DNA of 5,334 nt from an uncultured Bacteroidales bacterium (GTDB lineage: Bacteria > Bacteroidota > Bacteroidia > Bacteroidales > UBA932), in NCBI GenBank assembly GCA_946405645.1, contig CAMJHW010000107.1:1-5334 (forward strand). The letters run 5' to 3'. The stretch's first letter is position 1; every line of letters starts with the position of its first letter. Position numbers and translations under genes: made by a program. Positions 1-5,324 of this stretch are shown here, one piece after another. A model generated the notes under the pieces. That model saw only the letters and a program-made list of their open reading frames with translations. It was not told the origin of the DNA and did no database searches.

Positions 1-437
1 TGAACAACTGGTGGACCGAAGAGGACCGCGCCGCCTTCGTCGAGAAGACCAAGGTGCTCGCCGACCAGTACAGCGCCGTCGAGATCCTTCCTGGTGTCAA
101 TGCCAACGGTGAGCTTACGCTTGGTGAGAATATCGCCGACCACGGCGGAGTCAGCATTGCCTGGACCGCCCTGCATAACGCCCTCGGCGGCGTGGAGCCC
201 GCCCCGATCGACGGTTTCACCGCCGCTCAGCGCTTCTTCCTGGGCTACGCTCACGTCTGGGCTCAGAACATCACTGATGAGGAGCGCGCACGCCTGACCA
301 AGCTCGACGTCCATTCACTGGGCGACAACCGCGTGAACGTCACTCTGCGCAACTTCGGATACTTCTTCGATGCTTTCGGCATCAAGGAAGGCGACCCTAT
401 GTTCCGTCCCGAGTCCGAGCGCGTCCACATCTGGTAA
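1..437 (+). CDS. pepO: M13 family zinc metallopeptidase (neprilysin/PepO-like), C-terminal part only
   Basis: This is the last 144 codons of a gene whose 5' end lies outside the window; the frame is open from base 3. M13 enzymes are zinc endopeptidases that cleave oligopeptides, and bacterial ones are usually exported or periplasmic. The family signature GENIADHGG is seen at bases 123-149. By family knowledge its Glu (126-128) is the third zinc ligand and its Asp (138-140) supports the catalytic site. Further on, His (312-314) and Arg six residues later (330-332) match the substrate-binding pair His711/Arg717 of neprilysin. The protein ends in HIW, like the aromatic C-terminus of the family. 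The HExxH motif must lie upstream. Codons are strongly biased to C-ending forms (Arg only CGC/CGT), suggesting high expression. The TAA stop overlaps the next gene's ATG by one base. The symbol is by family only; orthology to a named pepO is not shown. Confidence 0.95.
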   Translation, partial: NNWWTEEDRAAFVEKTKVLADQYSAVEILPGVNANGELTLGENIADHGGVSIAWTALHNALGGVEPAPIDGFTAAQRFFLGYAHVWAQNITDEERARLTKLDVHSLGDNRVNVTLRNFGYFFDAFGIKEGDPMFRPESERVHIW

Positions 438-456
438 TGAACGCTCCTTCGTTCAT
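437..456 (+). promoter_or_regulatory. Hairpin containing the permease start codon
   Basis: ATGAACG (437-443) and CGTTCAT (450-456) are exact reverse complements with a 6-base loop, so the start codon would be paired in the mRNA. A competing 5-bp hairpin, CTTCG (447-451) with CGAAG (459-463), uses overlapping bases, so the two cannot form together. Ribosomes finishing the peptidase gene would have to melt the stem, which fits coupled translation. A 7-bp hairpin is not rare by chance; its position is the point. The regulatory role is inferred. Confidence 0.4.
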
Positions 457-1603
457 AGCGAAGAAACTCCGTTTCAAGGGGAAGATTGCGATGGTCTCCA
501 TCGCAATCTCCTTCTTTGTAATGATAATCGCCGTCTCCGTGTCTTCCGGCTTCCGCCGGGAGATACGCAGCGGCATCGCTTCCGTCAGCGGCGACATACA
601 GCTGACGCCCGCGGACATGAATTATATCGGGGAGGAGTCCCCGGTGTCCTCCCGGCCGCCTTCTTTGGAGGCCATCACAGCCTCTCAAGGGGTGAAGTCC
701 GTCGATCCTGTCATTTACCGCGCCGGTATCGTGAAACAGGAAGACAATATCCACGGAGTCATATTCAAGGGTATTGCGACGCAGGATTCGCTTTCGGGGC
801 TGAGGATCAGCATTCCGGACCGCCTTTCCGAGATCCTCGGGATAGGTGAGGGCGACGACCTTCAGGCGTACTTCGTCGGGGAGCGCGTCAAGGCCCGCCG
901 TTTCCATGTTTATTCCGTGTATCGTTCCCCTGTACGTGCGGACGACAACCTGGTCGTACTCGCTTCGCTGGATGACATGCGCCGGCTGAACGGATGGGAG
1001 GAAGACGAGGTGTCCGCGCTGGAGGTTACACTCGACGATTCTTTCAGGGATGCTCCTCTTATGAAAGCCAAGACCGACGAGATCGGATCGATGGCGCTGC
1101 TTTATTCCTCAGATGAGGATGATGCGCTGGTGGCTTCCTCCATAATGGACAAGTATCCCCAGCTTTTCGACTGGCTGAACCTCATCGATTTCAATGCGTT
1201 GGCCGTTCTGTTGCTGATGACGGTCGTCGCCGGGTTCAACATGATTTCCGGACTGCTCATCCTTCTTTTCCGCAACATCTCCACGATAGGGACACTGAAG
1301 GCATTGGGAATGACGGACAAGTCCATTTCTTCGGTTTTCCTGCGGGTATCGTCCAATCTTGTACTGAAGGGAATGCTGATCGGCAACGCCCTTGCCCTGC
1401 TCTTGTGCGCCATACAGAATGCGACGCATGTCCTGAAGCTCAACCCCGACAATTATTTCGTCTCCTATGTACCGCTGAAGGTCAATCTGCCGATGATACT
1501 CCTGGCCGACCTCTTAGCCTATGCGGTCATTATGCTTCTTCTACAGATTCCGGTGAGATTCATCTCCAAGGTGGATCCGGCCACCACCGTGCGTGCCCAA
1601 TAG
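437..1603 (+). CDS. ABC transporter permease, LolC/LolE family (FtsX domain), probable lipoprotein-releasing system
   Basis: The 388-residue inner-membrane protein has four predicted membrane helices at about residues 17-39, 253-278, 308-327 and 351-374. A large periplasmic domain (about 40-250) lies between the first two, the LolC/LolE/MacB layout. Family marks include the N-terminal FIAKKL, the block RRLNGWEEDEVSALEV before the core, FDWLNLIDFNALAVLLLM leading into helix 2, and GFNMISGLLILL followed by IGTLKALGM. These match Bacteroidota LolC/LolE permeases, which with the ATPase LolD extract lipoproteins from the inner membrane. Length is slightly below the usual 400 or so residues. No ATPase gene is present, so the partner must be encoded elsewhere. 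The start is fixed by the one-base overlap with the upstream stop and by the N-terminal family motif; there is no Shine-Dalgarno sequence, suggesting translational coupling. Whether it corresponds to LolC or LolE cannot be decided. Confidence 0.92.
   Translation: MNAPSFIAKKLRFKGKIAMVSIAISFFVMIIAVSVSSGFRREIRSGIASVSGDIQLTPADMNYIGEESPVSSRPPSLEAITASQGVKSVDPVIYRAGIVKQEDNIHGVIFKGIATQDSLSGLRISIPDRLSEILGIGEGDDLQAYFVGERVKARRFHVYSVYRSPVRADDNLVVLASLDDMRRLNGWEEDEVSALEVTLDDSFRDAPLMKAKTDEIGSMALLYSSDEDDALVASSIMDKYPQLFDWLNLIDFNALAVLLLMTVVAGFNMISGLLILLFRNISTIGTLKALGMTDKSISSVFLRVSSNLVLKGMLIGNALALLLCAIQNATHVLKLNPDNYFVSYVPLKVNLPMILLADLLAYAVIMLLLQIPVRFISKVDPATTVRAQ
463..475 (+). other. Small hairpin in the permease coding start
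   Basis: GAAAC (463-467) pairs with GTTTC (471-475) across a 3-base loop. On its own it is at chance level. It is recorded because it sits between the start-codon hairpin and the 12-bp hairpin. Confidence 0.25.
483..509 (+). repeat. Perfect 12-bp inverted repeat with 3-base loop inside the permease gene
   Basis: The arm AGATTGCGATGG (483-494) is followed by loop TCT (495-497) and the exact reverse complement (498-509). It lies about 46 bases after the permease ATG and spans codons 16-25, which encode the start of the first membrane helix (I-A-M-V-S-I-A-I). With equal base frequencies a perfect 12-bp stem with a short loop is expected only a few times per thousand windows of this size. There is no U-tract after it, so it does not look like an intrinsic terminator. 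It could slow ribosomes or stabilise the mRNA; the function is unknown. Confidence 0.75.
542..563 (+). other. Nine-pair hairpin (one G-U pair) inside the permease gene
   Basis: TCTTCCGGC (542-550) pairs with GCCGGGAGA (555-563) over a 4-base loop, with one G-U pair. It encodes the end of the first membrane helix and the following Arg-rich turn. It may be a by-product of GC-rich coding sequence. Confidence 0.35.
624..647 (+). other. Ten-pair hairpin (two G-U pairs) inside the permease gene, with an alternative fold
   Basis: CGGGGA (628-633) pairs with TCCCCG (638-643) over loop GGAG, and four more pairs, two of them G-U, extend it outward to 624 and 647. A rival stem, GGGAGGA (630-636) with TCCTCCC (647-653), uses the same bases. 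Both lie in the coding region of the periplasmic domain. They are structures seen on paper only; no function is claimed. Confidence 0.35.
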
Positions 1604-2665
1604 TCAGGGTTTTATCTTCTTGAAATCCTCATAGAGGGAGAGTACTTTCTCTACGTAGGCTATGGTTTCGTTGCCCTGGAACGGCCCCAGTTTCAACACG
1701 CTGTCCGCCCTGAAGGTGCTTTCGTCACGCATCTCGGGTATGACCGAGACTATCCCTTCCCAGGTGCCGGAATCGGCTCCCACGGCCTTGGCGTAGTTGA
1801 TGCAGTCCATCATCCGCCCTTCTCCGGCATTGTATGCGGCGAGGGTGAACTTGCACAGTTCGTCCTTGTCTGCAGCCCGGCTGCGGAACATCCGCTGGAT
1901 ATACTGAAGATAGTCCGTTCCGGCCTTGAGGCTCTTTTCAGGATCGAAAAGGTCCGTAACGCCCATCTTGGCGGCGGTGGACGGCATCATCTGCATGAGA
2001 CCTTCCGCACCCCTGCGTGAACGGTACTCGATATGGAACTGCGACTCCAGGAAGATGACGGCTGACAGCAGGCGCCAGTCCCATCCCAGAGTCTTCGCGG
2101 AAGCGATGACTAGGCTGTCGTATGGGGAGATGCTGTCCACTCTGCGCCCCCATTCCGCCCTTCTGGATGGACTGTACCGGAGCAGGAATCCGTCACGGAT
2201 GTCCTCATATCCTTCGGAATCATGGAATGCATCCAGCCACTCGTCGATCTCTTCCCGGCCGGCTTTGCAGTCTGCCCGCACGGCCCAGACAGTAAGGCTG
2301 TCCAGCGGTCTTGAATACAAGAGGCTGTCCGAGTCGGGCGCTCCGGAATAAGGCAGGACTACTATGTCCGCCTTGCCGAGCAGAAGGGAGTCGGTCCAGG
2401 AGGATCCGGGACGTGGGTTTATGATGGTGATGAGGCTGTCCCCCATGCTCGAGGCGAATCGCTTGAGCAGCTCGTAGTTGTAGCCTACGGTCAAGCCGGG
2501 AAGATGCCTTTCGTGGTGCTCGAGCTGGATGGCGCACCGTAACGGCCTGTCCTTGAAAGAAGTGGACAGATCCCTTGACAGGCCCTTGGAACCGATATGG
2601 ACCGAGGCCGCCACCGCCGCTGCGGCCAGGATGATGAAAAGCGGGTGAACCGGGCGTCCGGACAT
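1604..2665 (-). CDS. mltF: MltF-like membrane-bound lytic transglycosylase (SBP-like domain plus SLT domain)
   Basis: The 353-residue exported enzyme is predicted to cleave peptidoglycan between MurNAc and GlcNAc with 1,6-anhydro products. An N-terminal hydrophobic Ala-rich segment (residues 8-21) acts as signal or anchor; no lipobox Cys follows it. Residues about 40-150 resemble the solute-binding-type domain of MltF (GYNYELLKRFA, LLLGKADIVVLP), but this is much shorter than in E. coli MltF and appears to lack a lobe. Residues about 185-300 form the SLT lysozyme-like domain: catalytic Glu207 in FLESQF (codon 2047-2045), GLMQMMPSTAAKMGV at 222-236, and AAYNAGEGR from 276. The start is one base after the porin stop and 10 bases downstream of a perfect AAGGAGG, so the two genes very likely form an operon. 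The stop abuts the permease stop. The MltF assignment rests on domain order; the SLT assignment is firm. Confidence 0.9.
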   Translation of the reverse strand: MSGRPVHPLFIILAAAAVAASVHIGSKGLSRDLSTSFKDRPLRCAIQLEHHERHLPGLTVGYNYELLKRFASSMGDSLITIINPRPGSSWTDSLLLGKADIVVLPYSGAPDSDSLLYSRPLDSLTVWAVRADCKAGREEIDEWLDAFHDSEGYEDIRDGFLLRYSPSRRAEWGRRVDSISPYDSLVIASAKTLGWDWRLLSAVIFLESQFHIEYRSRRGAEGLMQMMPSTAAKMGVTDLFDPEKSLKAGTDYLQYIQRMFRSRAADKDELCKFTLAAYNAGEGRMMDCINYAKAVGADSGTWEGIVSVIPEMRDESTFRADSVLKLGPFQGNETIAYVEKVLSLYEDFKKIKP

Positions 2666-2666
2666 G

Positions 2667-5324
2667 TCAGTCGTTCCTCCTTGCCGACCGTCCGCCGCCC
2701 TGCGCCGAAGAGGCCGGCGGACCTATGGTCCCGCCTGCGGCGGCCGGAGCGCCGGACGGCATGCCTATATTCTTGGAAGGCTGGGTGTAGAACGGCCAGT
2801 AGATACCGAGCTTGAGCACCCGCTGCGTCACAATGTAGCGGTCGGCTGAAAAGTAGTCGAACTTCTTCATAGGCCATCCCATACCGACGTTCTCCATCTT
2901 GATGAAGATGGTGGCACGCTTCCACTGCATGTTCACGAAAGCGTCGATATAGGGTCCGTTGGTGTAGCGGTTCTTCGTCTGGTTGTGGAATACTCCAAGC
3001 GCGGGATTCCAAGCGGGTGAATTCCATTCCGTGTTGTAGAAACCGTTGGCTCCCAGCTGCATTATCATCGCCCCTCCGGAGATGTTGAACTGAAGGAAAT
3101 ACCTGAGATTGGCCGCCAGCATGGGAAGCGGAATCACGTCCTGGTTGGACGACAACTGGAACAGGAGGCGGTGGTCCAGGTGGAGGATTCCGAGTACGAG
3201 CTCCTTGTGAAGGTCGGCGGAGAGGATGCTCATGGGAGTGGTGTTCTGCCGTATGACCCCAAGGGTGTCGTAGTAGATGTTGTTGGCCAGCAAAGCGTAG
3301 CCGACTCCTGCGTCTATGTGCCAGCGGGGCACGGAGATGCGGCCTTGCAGGCGGGTGACCGATTGCTTGGAGAAGTCGTTGTCCCACTTGAAGTGGTTGG
3401 TATATGTATGCTGGTGGTAGAACTCCGGCTCGTCGAGACTCGTGTCGAAATGCAGGTCGAGCGATACGGGACTGGTACGTGCCCTGCGGAAAGGATATAT
3501 GCTCAGCCCGAGGTTGGCGTCGATGCTTACGTCGTTGATTTCCTTTCCTAGGAATACGTACTCACCCTTGGCGTCCCAGTGGATGTATTTCCTGAGGCTG
3601 CCTTCGACTCCCGCGTAGAGGTATGCGGAGTTCCAGACGACACTGTTGTGCTTACGCGTGAATGTCGGATCGAATGAATAGTAGGAGAGGAGACGGTCTC
3701 CGACTCCGACGTTGAGCTTGGATACGATGGCGTCCTCGGCCCAAGGCTGGAGACGGATGAAGAACTTGTTCTCGAACCTGGCCACCCTCATCGAGTCGGC
3801 GGTCACGGAAGGATGGATGTAGTGCGCGTTGTTGTAGAAAGCGTCTGCATAGGGGGTTGATGCGCTTACGGCATCCTTGTACAGCCTCCTGTATGTCGAG
3901 TACTCGGTGCTGTGGCCGATGAAAGCGGTCGTGATGTCGGTGTCAGGGATGGAGTCGTTACGGACAAGGAACGTGAAGGGGATCCTGTACTGCTGGTCGA
4001 GGAATAGAGTGTTCTTCTTGACCTTGCTGGAAGCCCCGTCGAGGAATACGTTCAGCTCTCGTGCATCGACCGTCGTGTCCCTGATGCCTCCCAAGTCGAT
4101 GATACCGCCGTTTTCAGTCCTGCTCACCCCGTTGTAGAGATATCCGGCGTGAGCCATGTAACGCTTGCCGAGATAGTTGACCGTCACCTGGGTGTTCTTG
4201 TTCGTGGTGGTCTCGTTGTTGAGTATGCCGCCGCCTCCGAACCTGTCGTACGCAAGCGTGAAGTTAAGTTCGGGGGTGATGTTCTGCGAGGTAAGCAAGT
4301 GGAGGTTGTCCGATTCCCTTTCGGAGCCGGCAAGCAGGGTGCCGAAATATCCGAGTTCGGTGTACGGGGTCTTGGTGTTGTACATCTGTACGTCGGACGG
4401 GGTGTGTCCCCAACTCTCCAGGGCTTCGTAGAACGAGACCTTGTCGCGCGACTTGCGGTTGAACCAGTTATAGTACTGCACTGGGGAACCGGCCACGCCG
4501 AGCCAGGTGGCGTTGACGTCCTTGCGCAGGAAGGGATAGTCGTAGAAGCGGTAGTTGAAGTCAGTGTCTGCAGGGGCCGGAGTGACCTTGTGGAACTCCT
4601 GCTCGTGAGTCCACCGAAGGATGCGCTTGTACTGCAGTGAGTCGGCAAACGCGAAGGTCTCAAGGATGCGCGGGGTGTTGGACACTATGCTGTCCCTGTA
4701 TGCCTTGATGCTGTCCTTGCGCGCCTTGTCGCGGTCCATCTTTGCCAGTTTTTGCTTTGTGACCTCCTCCATCTTCAGCCGCTTCTTCTCCGTCTTGGAC
4801 AGACCGGCATACCACCTGTCGTACTCGAGCTTGGCACGAGTCAGGGAATCAGCCAGATAAAGGGAATCGAGCCGCGGCCAGTCAAGGGAGTCTCCGGCGG
4901 CGATGAGGGAGTCGCGGACGAATATGTATGTCGGTCGGTCGAGCAGAGCGACGTAATATTTGTAGCGGAACGGGTCGGTCAGCCGTAACGAATCGGGCAC
5001 TGGGATGGTGTCCCTGGCCGTGAGCTTCGGAAGGGTGTCCGCCACGGCCAGCGAATCGGCGATGCCGAGGCTGTCGGCGGCCGCAAAGAGCGAATCGTCC
5101 ATCTCCAGGGGATTGGCATCCATCCGGAAGTCCTCCGCCGTCCATCCCCGCTTGTACCCGTCGACGGGATAGATGACGGTGTCCGGACGTTCGGTAACGA
5201 CCGGCAAGGAGATGCCGGACAGACGCATGTCCGTGTTCACTGCCGGATCCGTCGCCACGGTGCTGACGGTGGCCAGGGCGGCCACTGCAACGGGGAACCA
5301 TATTCTGGATAACAGACTCTTCAT
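2667..5324 (-). CDS. Putative outer-membrane porin (Bacteroidota Porin_10 family)
   Basis: The 885-residue protein starts with a signal peptide (MKSLLSR, then a hydrophobic core; likely cut after about residue 24 near STVA-TD). Residues about 27-240 are polar and rich in Asp-Ser-Leu motifs, with a charged, probably helical part at 163-212. From about residue 255 to 847 the sequence is that of a beta-barrel: alternating aromatic/polar strands, YDYPFLRKDV, ASPs and Gly-rich turns (RFGGGG at 361-366), MYNTKTPYTELGYF at 314-327, and a closing strand VLKLGIYWPFY (836-846). This matches the 'putative porin' family common in Bacteroidales; its substrate is unknown. A Pro/Gly/Ala-rich tail of about 38 residues follows the closing strand. 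The start has no Shine-Dalgarno sequence, as is usual in the phylum, and only 10 bases upstream are visible. It is the first visible gene of an operon with the transglycosylase. Confidence 0.88.
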   Translation of the reverse strand: MKSLLSRIWFPVAVAALATVSTVATDPAVNTDMRLSGISLPVVTERPDTVIYPVDGYKRGWTAEDFRMDANPLEMDDSLFAAADSLGIADSLAVADTLPKLTARDTIPVPDSLRLTDPFRYKYYVALLDRPTYIFVRDSLIAAGDSLDWPRLDSLYLADSLTRAKLEYDRWYAGLSKTEKKRLKMEEVTKQKLAKMDRDKARKDSIKAYRDSIVSNTPRILETFAFADSLQYKRILRWTHEQEFHKVTPAPADTDFNYRFYDYPFLRKDVNATWLGVAGSPVQYYNWFNRKSRDKVSFYEALESWGHTPSDVQMYNTKTPYTELGYFGTLLAGSERESDNLHLLTSQNITPELNFTLAYDRFGGGGILNNETTTNKNTQVTVNYLGKRYMAHAGYLYNGVSRTENGGIIDLGGIRDTTVDARELNVFLDGASSKVKKNTLFLDQQYRIPFTFLVRNDSIPDTDITTAFIGHSTEYSTYRRLYKDAVSASTPYADAFYNNAHYIHPSVTADSMRVARFENKFFIRLQPWAEDAIVSKLNVGVGDRLLSYYSFDPTFTRKHNSVVWNSAYLYAGVEGSLRKYIHWDAKGEYVFLGKEINDVSIDANLGLSIYPFRRARTSPVSLDLHFDTSLDEPEFYHQHTYTNHFKWDNDFSKQSVTRLQGRISVPRWHIDAGVGYALLANNIYYDTLGVIRQNTTPMSILSADLHKELVLGILHLDHRLLFQLSSNQDVIPLPMLAANLRYFLQFNISGGAMIMQLGANGFYNTEWNSPAWNPALGVFHNQTKNRYTNGPYIDAFVNMQWKRATIFIKMENVGMGWPMKKFDYFSADRYIVTQRVLKLGIYWPFYTQPSKNIGMPSGAPAAAGGTIGPPASSAQGGGRSARRND
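2676..2682 (-). promoter_or_regulatory. Perfect Shine-Dalgarno sequence for the transglycosylase gene
   Basis: On the minus strand AAGGAGG lies 10 bases before the ATG at 2665-2663. It overlaps the codons for the last residues of the porin (R-R-N-D). It supports this start. Bacteroidota genes seldom use such sites because the ribosome's anti-SD is occluded, and neither the permease start (437) nor the porin start (5324) has one. Confidence 0.7.
2690..2722 (-). other. GC-rich stem-loop just upstream of the transglycosylase ribosome-binding site
   Basis: GTCCGCCG and CGGCGGAC (2690-2697 and 2715-2722) are exact reverse complements around a 17-base loop. In the mRNA the stem ends 7 bases before the AAGGAGG. 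It lies in the coding sequence of the porin tail. It could act as an RNA-processing or stability element between the two genes, but an 8-bp stem with a loop this long is near chance level in GC-rich DNA. Confidence 0.3.
4635..5096 (-). repeat. Asp-Ser/Thr-Leu/Ile repeat region in the porin N-terminus
   Basis: Thirteen D-[S/T]-[L/I] triplets occur between residues 77 and 230, at 77, 84, 90, 96, 105, 111, 138, 145, 153, 159, 204, 211 and 228. Within clusters the spacing is mostly 6-9 residues. The repeat exists at protein level only; the DNA is not an exact tandem repeat. It lies after the signal peptide and before the barrel, so it should be periplasmic. DSL-rich stretches are common in exported Bacteroidota proteins, and their role is not known to me. 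Confidence 0.75.
4689..4838 (-). other. Charged, probably helical or coiled-coil segment of the porin
   Basis: Residues about 163-212 are dominated by Lys, Arg, Glu and Asp (for example KTEKKRLKMEEVTKQKLAKM at 177-196) with no Pro or Gly after residue 174. The segment looks like a long amphipathic helix between the DSL clusters and the barrel. It may span the periplasm or bind a partner; this is inference. Confidence 0.5.

Larger units (their letters stand above)
2667..2786 (-). other. Low-complexity C-terminal tail of the porin
   Basis: After the closing strand ending in WPFYT (residue 847) come about 38 residues rich in Pro, Gly, Ala and Ser, ending in basic RSARRND. The DNA here is visibly richer in GC than the rest of the gene, and it carries the downstream ribosome-binding site. 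Family members usually end at or just after the aromatic closing strand, from memory of the family. Confidence 0.55.

Noticed and set aside
370..849. Plus-strand open frame (159 codons) overlapping the permease start
   Set aside because: It lies in a different frame from both recognised genes, and its Arg/His-rich composition has no family match.
263..907. Long open frame on the minus strand (214 codons) across the peptidase/permease junction
   Set aside because: It is antisense to two well-supported genes, has Arg/His/Asp-rich composition without family resemblance, and follows from the GC-rich codon pattern.
437..1603. MacB-type macrolide exporter
   Set aside because: There is no fused N-terminal ATPase domain, and the internal motifs fit the LolC/LolE family better.
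1601..1640. Possible bidirectional terminator between the convergent genes
   Set aside because: I found no stem of useful length followed by a T-run on either strand; only short T-stretches such as GGTTTTATC are present.
2606..2627. GGCCGC/GCGGCC inverted repeat at the start of the transglycosylase gene
   Set aside because: It follows from repeated Ala codons in the signal segment; a 6-bp stem is at chance level.
2667..2790. Frameshift as the cause of the porin's unusual tail
   Set aside because: The reading frame stays open and in phase to a stop that fits the tight spacing with the next gene, and I saw no barrel-like continuation in another frame.
2894..2911. 7-bp inverted repeat CCATCTT/AAGATGG in the porin gene
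   Set aside because: By a rough estimate two or three perfect 7-bp hairpins are expected by chance in a window of this size, and the position is not special.
2491..3387. Long minus-strand open frame (298 codons) within the porin and transglycosylase region
   Set aside because: It runs in another frame of the same strand over real coding sequence, and the product is Arg/Pro/His-rich, typical of a shadow frame.
4149..4640. Plus-strand open frame (163 codons) opposite the porin
   Set aside because: Val/Gly/Glu-rich antisense shadow with no recognisable domain; the porin on the other strand explains the sequence.
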